A stretch of 64,000 nt of DNA from Desulfobulbaceae bacterium (GTDB lineage: Bacteria > Desulfobacterota > Desulfobulbia > Desulfobulbales > Desulfocapsaceae), in NCBI GenBank assembly GCA_009773475.1, contig WSXV01000001.1:496001-560000 (forward strand), in the 5' to 3' direction. Position numbers and translations under genes: made by a program. This document shows positions 1-9,919 of the stretch, piece after piece. The stretch's first letter is position 1. Each line of letters opens with the position of its first letter. The notes beneath the pieces are model-generated. The model was not told where the DNA came from. It did no database searches and saw nothing but the letters and a program-made list of their open reading frames with translations.

Positions 1-307
1 CCAGGACATGAACAGTGAGTGAGGAGTCTGTCTTTAACTGTATGATTATGCTGATCTTGTTCTCCAGTTCTTTTTTATCTGCCTCTAGTTTTTTGATCTC
101 AGCCAGAATTTTATCATAGGTCTGTTTTTCCTGGTTCAGTCTGGTTATTTCTGTCTGAATTGCGCTGGCTTTATTGGCCTGCACCATACTGATGGCTCCA
201 AGAATGAGCAAAATTAAGATAAAGCATGCCACAAAACTGAAGAGCTCATTACGGGCTCCAGCTTGTCTTTGAAGCTGCCGGATGGGAAGCAGATTGATTT
301 TGAGCAT
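1..307 (-). CDS. pilN: Type IV pilus assembly protein PilN, 3'-truncated by window edge
   Basis: About 102 residues are visible; the gene runs off the left edge. The N-terminus MLKINLLPIRQLQ is the signature start of PilN. It is followed by one transmembrane helix (about residues 23-42) and then a charged coiled-coil stretch rich in E, K and Q, as in the PilN periplasmic stalk. In the family, PilN sits in the inner membrane, binds cytoplasmic PilM through the conserved N-terminal peptide and pairs with PilO in the pilus alignment complex. It lies 106 bp downstream of pilM on the same strand, the normal pilM-pilN order. The start ATG is preceded by TTAGG. Identification is firm despite truncation; pilO, pilP and pilQ would be expected beyond the edge. 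Confidence 0.9.
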   Translation of the reverse strand, partial: MLKINLLPIRQLQRQAGARNELFSFVACFILILLILGAISMVQANKASAIQTEITRLNQEKQTYDKILAEIKKLEADKKELENKISIIIQLKTDSSLTVHVL

Positions 308-413
308 GTTTAAAACCTAAGCCGCAATAATAAATAAAAAGAACGTTGCCTATAAATTAGATGAGGCTCCGAAAAAAATGAAATAAGTAACGTGACGCAT
401 TGCTTTACGGACT

Positions 414-1472
414 CTAAATAGCTGAAGTACGAATGGCAAGACCAGCCGCAATGGCCATTTCCGGGCCAATATTATTCAAGTATTCTGTATCTATCTGTTT
501 TGGATTCTTGAGCATTTTCATGAAAGGGTTGAAAATTTCAACCGGCACGTTCGTTTCTTTTTGCAAAAACTCTATCAGTCCAGCGACTTTGGATCCACCA
601 CCACTCAACACCAGTTTGTCCAGTTGCTGATTGGCTTTGTTGGAGTGATACAGGTCAATGGCTTTTTTTATTTCTAAAACCCACTGAGTACAAATGGAGG
701 TAAAGATTTTTCCTATTTGTTCCTGTTTGTCTTCGGCTGGAGTCTGCCCGATCTTTAATGCTTCGGCCTCTTCTGTGCTGATATCAAATGCTTCTGCAAT
801 CTGTTCAGTCAACTGTCGGCTTCCCATGACAATATCTTTTGCTATCACGGACGTGCCATTGCTGATGATGTTGATATGCATTTTCGTGGCTCCGATATCT
901 ACAATGGCAACATTCTCATTCAGTGGATAATTGGATTCATATATATTTTCCAAGGCAAAAGCATCCACATCGACAACCACTGGCTGGAGTCCAAGGTCTC
1001 GAAGCATGCTCAGATATTCATCTACAATTTCTTTTTTGGCTGCCACCAGGATGATGTCAGTCGAGTTTGAGTTTTCGGAGTTGGTTTTGAGATCCTGAAA
1101 ATCAAGATAGACGTCATCAATGTCAAAAGGAATATATTGCTCTGCTTCTGCCGTAATGTATTCCTCAAGTTGTTTCTCTTCCATGACCGCAAGGTGGATT
1201 TTCTTAACAATGACCGAATAACCGGAAATGGAGATGGCTATTTTTTTATGTTTAATTTTCAGATTTTTCAGGAGTTCGGTAATGGCTGAACCAACGGCTT
1301 CAGGATTGTGCAGTGAGCCATCTTCTACGGCTCCTTCAGGGAGAATGATGCTTCCAAGATTGACGATGGAATAGGTTTTGTCCGTGAGCTTCAATTCGCA
1401 TACCTTGATGGAATGGGAACCGATATCCAAGCCGAGGGCTAATTTTTCTGTGGAGAGAAAAGGCAGTTTCAT
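414..1472 (-). CDS. pilM: Type IV pilus assembly protein PilM (actin-like ATPase)
   Basis: 352 residues, the usual PilM length. It has an actin/FtsA-like fold: phosphate-1 loop LGLDIGSHSIKV (about 13-24), phosphate-2 loop VAIVDIGATKMH (about 188-199) and the adenosine motif LVLSGGGSKV (about 287-296). PilM is the cytoplasmic ring protein of the type IV pilus machine and docks on the N-terminal tail of PilN, whose gene follows. There are no membrane segments, as expected. The ATG at 1472 has only a weak ribosome site. Being first in the visible operon, it probably has its own promoter in the 1473-1890 gap; a TTGACA lies at 1581-1576 on the minus strand, but no convincing -10 partners it. Confidence 0.95.
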   Translation of the reverse strand: MKLPFLSTEKLALGLDIGSHSIKVCELKLTDKTYSIVNLGSIILPEGAVEDGSLHNPEAVGSAITELLKNLKIKHKKIAISISGYSVIVKKIHLAVMEEKQLEEYITAEAEQYIPFDIDDVYLDFQDLKTNSENSNSTDIILVAAKKEIVDEYLSMLRDLGLQPVVVDVDAFALENIYESNYPLNENVAIVDIGATKMHINIISNGTSVIAKDIVMGSRQLTEQIAEAFDISTEEAEALKIGQTPAEDKQEQIGKIFTSICTQWVLEIKKAIDLYHSNKANQQLDKLVLSGGGSKVAGLIEFLQKETNVPVEIFNPFMKMLKNPKQIDTEYLNNIGPEMAIAAGLAIRTSAI

Positions 1473-1890
1473 TATTGCTCGATCATACTTAATTTTCTTG
1501 TTAGGTACACTGCATACAAGTATTTTACTAATGATTACAACCCTGTTTTACATAAAGGCCATAAAAAAAAACCTTTGTCAAGAAAACTTATTGGAAAAAT
1601 AGTTTATTATTTCTAATAAAATAAATGGGTAAAGAGGTTCTTCGGTTTTTCTTGAATGGATGGGTACAACAGGTTGATGTTGAAGATATTTCAATATCCT
1701 TTAAGTTGTGTAATGGTCCTTTTTGCTGGAAGGGGTGGACTCTGTTACCCGTCAATATCTTTTTCCTTGTGGAACTTCCTTGAAAATAGAGGTTTTTTGA
1801 AGTATTCAGTGACGGGAAAGTTGTTTCAACATTGAGTTATGATTGTTTCGGTATTTTTGCCGTGAATCTTCTAGAATAGGATTGAGCAGC
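1473..1890. other. Intergenic region between divergent pilM and lepB
   Basis: About 420 bp, AT-rich. It must hold the divergent promoters of pilM and lepB. I see a TTGACA on the minus strand at 1581-1576 without a good -10 box, and short AT-rich palindromes such as GATATT/AATATC near 1687. No ORF with coding character and no RNA gene was recognised. Confidence 0.5.
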
Positions 1891-2526
1891 GTGGTCAAGA
1901 ACAAATCAGTTCTCAGAGAGTATGTCGAAGCCATCATCGTGGCAGTGCTTTTAGCTCTTTTTGTCCGGACCTTTGTGGTTCAGGCGTTTAAGATTCCTTC
2001 CGGCTCCATGCTGCCGACATTACAGATTGGCGACCATTTGCTGGTTACCAAATTTAGTTACGGGGTGAGGTTACCGATAACCGGTACTGTTCTGTTTTCG
2101 CGTCCTGGGCCAGTCCGTGGGGATGTGGTGGTTTTTCGTTTTCCTCGTGATCGTTCCCTTGATTATATCAAGCGGGTCATAGGGATAGGTGGAGATACCA
2201 TAGAAATTAGAGATAAACTGGTTTTTGTGAATGGGCAAAAGATTGCGGATACTTATGCCCATTATACCTCTCGTGACATCATGAGTGCAGTCGGTGGGCC
2301 CAGGGACAACTTCGGTCCGGTAACGGTTCCCGAAGGGAAAATCTTTCTCATGGGTGATAATCGTGACAATAGCTATGATAGTCGTTTCTGGGGCTTTGTT
2401 GATCTGCCGGAAGTCCTGGGGAAGGCTTTGATCATTTACTGGTCCTGGGATGTGGACAAAGCTCTTTTTTCTTTGAGTCGCTATACGTCCATTCGCTGGG
2501 ATCGTCTTGGGGATTTCGTCCATTAA
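1891..2526 (+). CDS. lepB: Signal peptidase I
   Basis: About 211 residues from the proposed GTG start, or 227 from an ATG at 1843. It has one N-terminal membrane anchor (EAIIVAVLLALFVRTFVVQAF), then the catalytic serine box PSGSMLPTL, the box around GDHLLVTKF, the catalytic lysine box DYIKRVIG and the C-terminal box GDNRDNSYDSRFWG. These are all conserved S26A motifs, giving a Ser/Lys dyad. It cleaves signal peptides from exported preproteins on the periplasmic face of the inner membrane. GTG 1891 is chosen because AGGA lies about 10 nt upstream and the residues before it (MFRYFCRESS...) are not family-like. pyrB follows after 134 bp. Confidence 0.93.
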   Translation: MVKNKSVLREYVEAIIVAVLLALFVRTFVVQAFKIPSGSMLPTLQIGDHLLVTKFSYGVRLPITGTVLFSRPGPVRGDVVVFRFPRDRSLDYIKRVIGIGGDTIEIRDKLVFVNGQKIADTYAHYTSRDIMSAVGGPRDNFGPVTVPEGKIFLMGDNRDNSYDSRFWGFVDLPEVLGKALIIYWSWDVDKALFSLSRYTSIRWDRLGDFVH

Positions 2527-2660
2527 TGTTTTCCTTGGAATCTGTGACGATCTTGTAGCAAGACTTTTTAAGATTCGGCAGCATGGAGCAGACAGAAAGT
2601 ATTCGAACCCAAAATACAAGTTCCGACTTTCTGCGAGAAGAATAATTAATAGTTTTCAAT

Positions 2661-3623
2661 ATGGATACGGACGTGAAAAAAAAATATCATTTCCGACATA
2701 AGCATATTCTGGAGATGGCCCAATTTTCAGTGGAAGACATTCTCCATGTCCTCGCGACAGCTCGCTCATTCAAAGAAATCTCTGCGCGTCCCATTAAAAA
2801 AGTTCCGACTCTGCGTGGCAAGACGATTGTCAATTTTTTCTTTGAGCCATCCACGCGCACCCGTCTCTCCTTTGAGATTGCTGCTAAGCGGATGAGTGCG
2901 GATACCTTTAATATCTCCGCTTCAACCAGTTCGGCACAAAAAGGGGAAACCCTTATTGATACGGCTCGTAATCTTCAAGCCATGAATCCCGATGTTATTA
3001 TCCTTCGACATCCTAGTTCAGGTGCGCCCCAACTTTTGACCCGGCATATCAATGCCTCCATAATTAATGCTGGAGATGGTGCCCATGAGCATCCCAGCCA
3101 GGGACTCCTTGATCTGATGACCGTGATGGAGCACAAGGGCAGTATCGAAGGGTTGACCATTGCGATCATCGGTGATATCGCCCATAGCCGAGTGGCTCAT
3201 TCTGATATTATTGGATTTACCAAGCTTGGCGCCCAGGTCAGAGTTGCCGGGCCCGCAACCTTTATTCCGCCCCGGCTTGACATGTTGGGGGCGCAGGTCT
3301 GCTCCTCCGCAGCCGAGGCAGTGGTAGGCGCTGATGTGGTGATGGCCCTGCGGATTCAACAGGAACGCCAACATGACCCATTGATTCCCTCCCTGCGTGA
3401 ATATGCCAGATTCTATGGAGTCAATCGCAAGTTACTTCAACTTGCCAAAAAGGATGTACTGATCATGCATCCTGGCCCCATTAATCGTGGGGTTGAGATG
3501 AGTCCGGATGTGGCTGATGGACCCGGGGCGGTCATTCTTGATCAGGTCGCCAATGGCGTGGCCATTCGCATGGCCTTGTTGTATCTGGTTATGGGCGGAG
3601 ATAAGGGCGCGGCCACAACGTAA
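2661..3623 (+). CDS. pyrB: Aspartate carbamoyltransferase catalytic subunit
   Basis: 320 residues, typical length. It catalyses carbamoyl phosphate + aspartate to N-carbamoylaspartate, the committed step of UMP synthesis, in the cytoplasm. The carbamoyl-phosphate motif [13 protein letters not shown] (about 59-71), the HPSQGLLDL motif and the late motif MHPGPINRG are all present. Its TAA stop overlaps the pyrC ATG by one base, indicating translational coupling. No pyrI regulatory subunit is seen nearby; in PyrC-linked operons the ATCase commonly works with dihydroorotase instead. Confidence 0.97.
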   Translation: MDTDVKKKYHFRHKHILEMAQFSVEDILHVLATARSFKEISARPIKKVPTLRGKTIVNFFFEPSTRTRLSFEIAAKRMSADTFNISASTSSAQKGETLIDTARNLQAMNPDVIILRHPSSGAPQLLTRHINASIINAGDGAHEHPSQGLLDLMTVMEHKGSIEGLTIAIIGDIAHSRVAHSDIIGFTKLGAQVRVAGPATFIPPRLDMLGAQVCSSAAEAVVGADVVMALRIQQERQHDPLIPSLREYARFYGVNRKLLQLAKKDVLIMHPGPINRGVEMSPDVADGPGAVILDQVANGVAIRMALLYLVMGGDKGAATT

Positions 3624-4924
3624 TGACGGGGATCATGACTGAGATGAGTGAGACAATTATTCTGCAGAATGGCCGGATTATTGATCCGGTAAACAAAGTT
3701 GATGCGCAAGGTGACCTGTGGCTGCGGGACGGCCGGATTGTAGCGCCGGAATCCTCTGTGCCGGAAGGGGCTAAGCAGTTTGACCTCCAAGGAAAGTGGG
3801 TGGTTCCTGGGTTGATTGACATGCATGTCCACCTACGCGAGCCCGGTCAAGAGTATAAGGAAACCATTGCCTCAGGGACGCGCGCTGCGGCTGCCGGAGG
3901 ATTTACGGCAGTGGCCTGCATGCCTAACACCAATCCGGTCAATGATACGGCTGCCGTCACTCGGTTTATCCTGGAGCAGGCGGCAAAGGGCTCGGCCCGA
4001 GTTTATCCGGTGGGAGCGATCAGCAAGGGCAGCGGTGGAACAGGGTTGGCTGAATATGGTGAGCTGGCAGTCGCCGGGGTGGTGGCCTTGAGTGATGACG
4101 GGCAGCCGGTGGTGGATAGTCAGCTGATGCGGCGGGCCATGGAATATGCGGCAAGCCATGGATTATTTGTTATTTCCCATGCTGAGGAGCTTTCACTGAG
4201 CCGCAATGGCTCCATGAATGAAGGGCAGGTCTCTACCCGCCTTGGATTGCGTGGAATCCCTTGGGCTGCCGAGTCTATTATGGTCTATCGGGAGCTGGCC
4301 TTAGCCGAGTTGACCGGTTCCCATGTTCATATTGCCCATGTCAGCACCGGGGCGGCCACCGATCTTATCCGGCAGGCAAAAAAACGAGGCGTGCGGGTCA
4401 CCGCCGAGACCACGCCCCATTATTTTACCCTGACCGAAGAGGCCGTGGGGGAGTACAATACCAATGCCAAGATGAGTCCACCTCTGCGAACTGAGGAGGA
4501 CCGTCAGGCCATTCGCCTTGGGCTGCAGGATGGTACCTTTGATGCCATCGCCACAGATCATGCACCCCATTCTGTTCTAGAAAAGCAGGTGGAGTTTGAC
4601 CATGCGGCCAATGGTATTATCGGGCTTGAGACCTCTCTGTCTTTGACCTTGGCCCTGGTTCGTGCAGGGGTGATTCATGAAGGGCGTCTGGTTGAGCTGA
4701 TGTCAAGCGCCCCAGCCCGTATCTTAGGTGTCTCGGGCGGGACACTCGCCATTGGTGATGTCGCTGATATCACCGTCATTGATCCGGATCGAAAGTTCCT
4801 TTTTACTGAGGACAGAATTGTTTCGCTGTCCAGAAATACTCCATTTCTGGGATGGCAGATGCAGGGCAAGGCAGTATTGACCTTGCTTGGCGGACGCATT
4901 ACCTATACTGATCTCCCGGACTAA
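3623..4924 (+). CDS. pyrC: Dihydroorotase (class I PyrC)
   Basis: 433 residues. The metal-binding HxH is in DMHVHLREPGQEYKE (about 67-81), and the late TDHAPH motif supplies further active-site residues. Because these metal ligands are present, this should be an active enzyme rather than the inactive PyrC-like partner found in some pyrB operons. It cyclises carbamoylaspartate to dihydroorotate. The ATG at 3623 overlaps the pyrB stop; internal ATGs at 3635 and 3644 are alternative starts. It is the last gene of the lepB-pyrB-pyrC run and converges on queC. Confidence 0.96.
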   Translation: MTGIMTEMSETIILQNGRIIDPVNKVDAQGDLWLRDGRIVAPESSVPEGAKQFDLQGKWVVPGLIDMHVHLREPGQEYKETIASGTRAAAAGGFTAVACMPNTNPVNDTAAVTRFILEQAAKGSARVYPVGAISKGSGGTGLAEYGELAVAGVVALSDDGQPVVDSQLMRRAMEYAASHGLFVISHAEELSLSRNGSMNEGQVSTRLGLRGIPWAAESIMVYRELALAELTGSHVHIAHVSTGAATDLIRQAKKRGVRVTAETTPHYFTLTEEAVGEYNTNAKMSPPLRTEEDRQAIRLGLQDGTFDAIATDHAPHSVLEKQVEFDHAANGIIGLETSLSLTLALVRAGVIHEGRLVELMSSAPARILGVSGGTLAIGDVADITVIDPDRKFLFTEDRIVSLSRNTPFLGWQMQGKAVLTLLGGRITYTDLPD

Positions 4925-4959
4925 ACACTCAGCATCTTTTCCTTGGAGATAGTGCCGGA

Positions 4960-5661
4960 TCAGGCATAATTTCCCGGATCCTTGAGCCCGGCCTCGGCAA
5001 ATCCTCTGAGACGCAGCAGGCAGGCGTCACATCTACCGCATGCCTTGTCGTCCTGCGGGTCATAACAGCTATGGGTGAGCTGATAGTCTATGTCCAGCCC
5101 AATTCCTATCTCGATGATTTCTCTTTTACTTTTAGAGAGCAGCGGGGCGTGGATGGTGAATCCTGTCTTGCCGGTCACACCAGCCCTGGTTCCCAGGTCT
5201 GCCATCTTTGTGAAGGCCTCTAAAAATTCCGGACGACAATCAGGATAGCCTGAATAGTCAACGGCATTGACCCCCAGAAAAATATCGGTGGCACCCAGAA
5301 CCTCGGCCCAGGCAACCGCATGCGCCAGAAAGATCATGTTCCGTGCGGGCACATAGGTGACTGGAATCTCTTCCGTCTCCTGGTCAAGATCTCGATCTTT
5401 CGGGACGCTGAGAGAGGTGGTCAGGGCAGAACCTCCTATTTTTCCTAAATCAAGCTGCAGGATCATGTGCCGCGCACAACCGAAGGTGCGGGCGATGTGG
5501 CTGGCTTTTTCCAACTCGATGGATTGGCGTTGTCCATATCGAAAACTGAGACAATAACAGGCGTAGCCCTGGGCCTTGGCAATGGCCAGAACCGTGGTGG
5601 AGTCAAGGCCGCCACTGAGAAGAACGACTCCTTTTTTTACAGACGTAGGCTTTTGTTTCAT
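4960..5661 (-). CDS. queC: 7-cyano-7-deazaguanine synthase
   Basis: 233 residues. The N-terminal PP-loop [14 protein letters not shown] binds ATP. The C-terminal zinc site is formed by cysteines in THSCYDP and CGRCDAC. It converts 7-carboxy-7-deazaguanine plus ammonia and ATP to preQ0 in queuosine biosynthesis. It sits 9 bp downstream of sfsA on the same strand, so the two are probably cotranscribed. queD, queE and queF are not in this window. Confidence 0.96.
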   Translation of the reverse strand: MKQKPTSVKKGVVLLSGGLDSTTVLAIAKAQGYACYCLSFRYGQRQSIELEKASHIARTFGCARHMILQLDLGKIGGSALTTSLSVPKDRDLDQETEEIPVTYVPARNMIFLAHAVAWAEVLGATDIFLGVNAVDYSGYPDCRPEFLEAFTKMADLGTRAGVTGKTGFTIHAPLLSKSKREIIEIGIGLDIDYQLTHSCYDPQDDKACGRCDACLLRLRGFAEAGLKDPGNYA

Positions 5662-5670
5662 GGCTGAATG

Positions 5671-6369
5671 TTAGGTGAGAGAAAAGGGAAGGGGGCGGAA
5701 GATATGGATTTCCTGCGGGGTGACTTCTGCCTGATAAACCAGAATCCGAACCCCTTGTCGATGCACCTGCGACAGGGTCGCGGCATATATCGGGTCAGTC
5801 TGGACGGCAGGTCGGAACTGGTCTGCATCCAGGCGCTGGACACAGAAAAAGATGACCCCTTCATTGCCCTGGGCCACAAGGTCGGCAAGTTCATGCAGAT
5901 GTTTTGTGCCTCGGGTCGTGACGGCATCCGGGAACATGGCCCAGCCATTTTCTGCCAGGCTACAGCTTTTGATCTCCATATAGATGGTGCGAGCATCTTT
6001 TGTGAGCAGCAGGTCCAGCCGCGTTGATGCTGATGTCTTGATTTCTGACTGGACGCTGTCCATGTTCTGGAATTCGCTAATTCGTCCTGCGGCAATGGCC
6101 TCGGCCACCAGAGCGTTGGTGCGCATGGTGTTGACTCCGATCCAAGTTGTCCCGTTCAGGATCATTTCCAGGGTGTATGGGTATTTCCTATTGGGGTTCT
6201 CAGAACGGGAGAGAAAAACCTGGCTTCCAGGGGTGGAGCATCCGCGCATGGAGCCTGAGTTGGGGCAGTGAACGGTGGTCTCTCGGCCGTCTTCCATTTT
6301 GACATCAGCAAGAAAACGTTTGTAGCGCTTCAGAAGGGTTGCCGATTGCAAGGGGGGATTGAATTTCAT
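5671..6369 (-). CDS. sfsA: SfsA family DNA/RNA nuclease (sugar fermentation stimulation protein A homologue)
   Basis: 232 residues, full family length. Recognisable SfsA blocks include LLKRYKRFLADV, the CPNSGSM motif, a NRKYPYTLEM block, MRTNALVAEAI, the DLLL..IYMEIKSCSL stretch (catalytic acid and lysine region) and FPDAVTTRGTKHL. The family has a PD-(D/E)XK-like core; its cellular role remains poorly defined. It is first in a probable two-gene operon with queC. Confidence 0.94.
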   Translation of the reverse strand: MKFNPPLQSATLLKRYKRFLADVKMEDGRETTVHCPNSGSMRGCSTPGSQVFLSRSENPNRKYPYTLEMILNGTTWIGVNTMRTNALVAEAIAAGRISEFQNMDSVQSEIKTSASTRLDLLLTKDARTIYMEIKSCSLAENGWAMFPDAVTTRGTKHLHELADLVAQGNEGVIFFCVQRLDADQFRPAVQTDPIYAATLSQVHRQGVRILVYQAEVTPQEIHIFRPLPFSLT

Positions 6370-6568
6370 TCTTGGGCAAGGAATGAATGGGAAATTTTTG
6401 GAAGCATCATCTTTATAGTCTTTGAAGAATAGGCGGGAATACGGTATAAGAGTACAAAAACCTTTTCTACCTCTTTCAACTATAGGTTTTTATTCGTCTT
6501 GTCTTATTATATTTGCATGTAATGTGCTGATTTGAACTTTATTTTACCCGTAAAGGAGAAGCATTGCC

Positions 6569-7786
6569 ATGAAATTAGGGATAAACGGCCTTGGTCGGAT
6601 TGGGAAGCTGTCACTCTGGCACCATGTCTCAAGGAAGTATTTTTCAGAACTGACCATCAATGTCGGCCGGGAGATCGGTCGGGGCTTGCCAGATCTGGCA
6701 GCCTGTATTGAGCGTGATTCCACCTATGGACGCCTTACCAGTTATCTCCATGGACATAAGGGCGGCCGGGTGATTGAGAACCTCGATGAGGAAAAGGGCA
6801 CCATGGTTATTAACGGCGTGCCGGTCACTTTTCTGCGCACCGCTCGTGACCCGAAAGATATCGCCTGGCAGGCCAATGGCGTCAAGCTGGTCGTGGATAC
6901 CACTGGGGCCTTTACTGATCCCACGGCTGACAGTGATGCCAAGTGGGGGGCGTTGCGCGGTCATCTCCAGGCCGGGGCTGAAAAGGTTCTGCTTTCAGCC
7001 CCTTTCAAGATCAAGTCCAAGGGGATGGAGATGCCAGCGGATGCGGTGACCACCGTCATGGGAATTAATGATGAGGACTATGATTCTTCCCGGCACTCAT
7101 TGATCTCCGCTGCGTCTTGTACCACGACCTGTCTGTCGTATATGATTAAGCCATTGATGGAGAGTATCGGGGCCGAAAATTTTCTTTCTGCCTCCATGGT
7201 GACGATCCATGCGGCAACAGGCAGCCAGCAGGTGCTTGACCGACTGCCTAAAACTGGAGCCATTGATCTGCGGAAGAGCCGTTCCATCCTCAATAATATT
7301 ATCCTGACCACGACCGGGGCTGCCAAGGCCTTGTCGCTGGTCATCCCGGAGATGAAATCCATCGGTTTTATCGCGGAGTCAGTGCGTATCCCGACCTCCA
7401 CCGGCTCCCTGATTGTACTGGTGCTAAATGTCCAGGATGACCTGGAGAATCCCCTTAAGCGGGAGCGGATCAATGCCATTTATCGCGATTACGCCCAGAA
7501 TTCAGCCTATCTGGAATACACCGAAGAGCAGAATGTCTCTTCTGACATCATTGGGCTGCCTCAGGCGGCTGCGGTCATTGAAGGGACCGAGACCCATACC
7601 CGTACAGCCTCCATTGCCGTGAATCTGGACCGGATCAAGGCCTGTACTCTTGGGGCCGGCAGTGAGCGGACCCTCAGCGTGCCGGTGACTCAGGCGGTGG
7701 TTTATGGCTGGTATGATAATGAGTTGGGGAGTTACACCAATATGCTGGGTGATATGACGGTGCAGGTTGCCGACAAGATGCTGTAA
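6569..7786 (+). CDS. gap: Glyceraldehyde-3-phosphate dehydrogenase, long variant
   Basis: 405 residues against about 335 for classical GapA. The N-terminus has the Rossmann motif GINGLGRIGKL. The catalytic cysteine is in SAASCTTTC (Cys184 here, versus about 150 in standard enzymes), so roughly 35 extra residues lie in the N-terminal half. GWYDNELGSYTNML near the C-terminus is standard. The acidic residue that normally ends strand beta-2 and selects NAD is not evident: the segment reads LTINVGREIG. Cofactor preference is therefore uncertain. A clear AAGGAGAAG ribosome site precedes the ATG. It is first of a gap-pgk-tpiA run. Confidence 0.93.
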   Translation: MKLGINGLGRIGKLSLWHHVSRKYFSELTINVGREIGRGLPDLAACIERDSTYGRLTSYLHGHKGGRVIENLDEEKGTMVINGVPVTFLRTARDPKDIAWQANGVKLVVDTTGAFTDPTADSDAKWGALRGHLQAGAEKVLLSAPFKIKSKGMEMPADAVTTVMGINDEDYDSSRHSLISAASCTTTCLSYMIKPLMESIGAENFLSASMVTIHAATGSQQVLDRLPKTGAIDLRKSRSILNNIILTTTGAAKALSLVIPEMKSIGFIAESVRIPTSTGSLIVLVLNVQDDLENPLKRERINAIYRDYAQNSAYLEYTEEQNVSSDIIGLPQAAAVIEGTETHTRTASIAVNLDRIKACTLGAGSERTLSVPVTQAVVYGWYDNELGSYTNMLGDMTVQVADKML

Positions 7787-7831
7787 TAAAAGGCAAGAAA
7801 GTTTCTGGCCAACGAGGAAAGGAGAGATGCG

Positions 7832-9007
7832 ATGAAGACGATTCGTGATCTGAAGCTTGCCGGTAAGCGGGTGCTGGTTCGTGTCGATTTTAATGTCCCC
7901 ATGGATGAGCAGGGAAATATTACTGACGATATCCGGATTCGCATGGTGCTGCCCACCATTGAGTATGTCCTCGAACAAAAGGGGAAACTGATTCTTTGCA
8001 GCCATATGGGCAGGCCCAAAGGGCAGCGGGTTGAGGTCTTCAGCCTTGCTCCGGTTGCGGCCCATCTTTCTGTCCTTATAGGCCAGGAGGTGAAGTTGGC
8101 GCCTGATTGTATAGGGGATGCCACGGAGGCGATGGTGGAAACTCTGCAACCAGGTGAGGTGCTTCTTTTGGAGAACCTTCGCTTTTATAAGGAAGAGACG
8201 GAAAACGAGCCTGTTTTTGCTGCCAAGCTGGCGCAATTGGCGGATGTCTATATTAATGATGCCTTTGCCGCGTCCCATCGGGCCCATGCCTCGGTGGCTG
8301 CGGTTCCGATGCTTATCCAGGAGAAAGGCGCTGGTTTTCTCCTGGCAACGGAGCTGGATTTTTTTCGCAAGGCCATGACCGAGCCGGTTCGCCCTTTAGT
8401 GGCCATTGTCGGAGGGGCAAAGGTCTCCTCCAAGCTCAGTGCCTTGCAGAATATGCTTGATAAGGTCGACAGGATGATTATCGGCGGGGCCATGGCCAAT
8501 ACCTTTCTGAAGAGTCAGGGCGTTGCAGTTGGTGCCTCAAAGACTGAGGATGACCTGCTCGATGCCGCCCGTCAACTGGTGCAGATGGCTAAGGAAAAGG
8601 GGGTGAAACTTTATTTTCCGGTGGATTTTGTGGTGGCCGATCGTTTTGCGGCGGACGCGGTGGTGAAGAATGTGACCGCCCAGGATATCCCTGAGGGGTG
8701 GATGGCCCTTGACATCGGTCCCGCTTCCACCATCTGTTTTCAGGAGGCCTTGGCCGATGTTCGAACGATCGTCTGGAATGGGCCCATGGGTGCATTTGAG
8801 ATGGATTCCTTTGCCCGGGGGACCATGGCAATGTGTCATGCCATAGCCTCTTCCCATGCCCTTTCGGTGACGGGCGGAGGAGATTCCAACGCGGCGGTGA
8901 AAAAATCCGGTGAGGCTGGGAATATTTCCTATATGTCCACCGGTGGCGGTGCTTTTCTCCAGTTGATGGAAGGAAAGAGCCTGCCTGGTGTTGACGCCCT
9001 GGGCTGA
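7832..9007 (+). CDS. pgk: Phosphoglycerate kinase
   Basis: 391 residues, standard length. RVLVRVDFNVPMD (about 14-26) is the N-terminal substrate-binding block. SHMGRPKG, LLLENLRFYKEE and the nucleotide-binding VTGGGDSNAAV region near the C-terminus are all present. It makes ATP from 1,3-bisphosphoglycerate in glycolysis, or runs in reverse in gluconeogenesis. It follows gap by 45 bp with an excellent AAAGGAGAG ribosome site; tpiA follows after 140 bp. Confidence 0.97.
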   Translation: MKTIRDLKLAGKRVLVRVDFNVPMDEQGNITDDIRIRMVLPTIEYVLEQKGKLILCSHMGRPKGQRVEVFSLAPVAAHLSVLIGQEVKLAPDCIGDATEAMVETLQPGEVLLLENLRFYKEETENEPVFAAKLAQLADVYINDAFAASHRAHASVAAVPMLIQEKGAGFLLATELDFFRKAMTEPVRPLVAIVGGAKVSSKLSALQNMLDKVDRMIIGGAMANTFLKSQGVAVGASKTEDDLLDAARQLVQMAKEKGVKLYFPVDFVVADRFAADAVVKNVTAQDIPEGWMALDIGPASTICFQEALADVRTIVWNGPMGAFEMDSFARGTMAMCHAIASSHALSVTGGGDSNAAVKKSGEAGNISYMSTGGGAFLQLMEGKSLPGVDALG

Positions 9008-9147
9008 AAGGTATCCGAGAAGCAGATTCGCATCTTCGGAAATGCCATGCCGGAGAAAATTTATTTGACAGTATGTTGTGGCGGGCTGACATGGTTTAGC
9101 TGTGCTGGTTAAGCGCCGATAACGGCAATGTTTTACTGGAGCGAGTT

Positions 9148-9909
9148 ATGAAGAGAAGACCATTGATTGCCGGTAATTGGAAGATGCATACGACTGTCCT
9201 TGACGCCTGTCATCTGGCTGCAGATATTGCCAAAAGCTGTTCCGGTCTTGGAGACCGTGATGTTCTGTTGGCCCCACCCTTTACCGTTCTCAATCAGGTT
9301 GCCCATATGGTGGCCGAGAGTGGCATCTATCTTGCTGCCCAGAATGTCTGTTGGGAAGCGCAAGGGGCCTTTACCGGCGAGATCTCTCCCCTGATGGTAC
9401 TAGATGCTGGAGGCGTTGCGGCCATTGTCGGACATTCAGAGAGACGACAGATTTTTCATGAGGATGATGTCCTGATAAATAAACGGGTCCGGGGTGCTTT
9501 GGCGTTTGGACTCATGCCCATTCTCTGTGTCGGTGAAACACTGGGCGAGCGAGAGGATGGGGGGACCTTTGCAGTGCTGGAAAAGCAGATTCGGGCGGGC
9601 CTTTCAGGAGTTGTGGCAGGGGATATGGAACATGTTATTCTCGCGTATGAGCCGGTGTGGGCGATTGGGACTGGTAAAACAGCGAGTAAAGAGCAGGCCC
9701 AGGAGGTGCATTTTTATATCAGAAACCTGATAGCTGAAATATACGAAAAAAATATTGCTGATCAGATACGAATATTGTATGGTGGTTCGGTTAAACCTGA
9801 CAATATCGACGCATTGATGGCGCAGGAGGATATTGACGGCGCCCTGGTAGGCGGTGCGGCCCTCGATGTCGAGTCCTTTGGACGAATAATTCACTTTCAA
9901 GAGATATAA
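9148..9909 (+). CDS. tpiA: Triosephosphate isomerase
   Basis: 253 residues. Active-site elements are present: RPLIAGNWKMHT (Asn/Lys), GHSERRQIFHE (electrophilic His), AYEPVWAIGTGKTAS (catalytic Glu and the flexible loop) and GGSVKPDN. It interconverts dihydroxyacetone phosphate and glyceraldehyde 3-phosphate. Ribosome site GGAG lies 9 nt before the ATG. It ends 10 bp before secG, so glycolytic and secretion genes share a transcript. Confidence 0.97.
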   Translation: MKRRPLIAGNWKMHTTVLDACHLAADIAKSCSGLGDRDVLLAPPFTVLNQVAHMVAESGIYLAAQNVCWEAQGAFTGEISPLMVLDAGGVAAIVGHSERRQIFHEDDVLINKRVRGALAFGLMPILCVGETLGEREDGGTFAVLEKQIRAGLSGVVAGDMEHVILAYEPVWAIGTGKTASKEQAQEVHFYIRNLIAEIYEKNIADQIRILYGGSVKPDNIDALMAQEDIDGALVGGAALDVESFGRIIHFQEI

Positions 9910-9919
9910 ATAGTTTTTA

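Noticed and set aside
1576-1581. TTGACA as a pilM promoter
   Set aside because: No -10 box at 16-18 bp; the closest TTTATG is 19 bp away and poor, so it is not called as a promoter.
1713-1728. Sigma-54-like TGG...GC upstream of lepB
   Set aside because: Spacing between GG and GC is 8 bp rather than 10.
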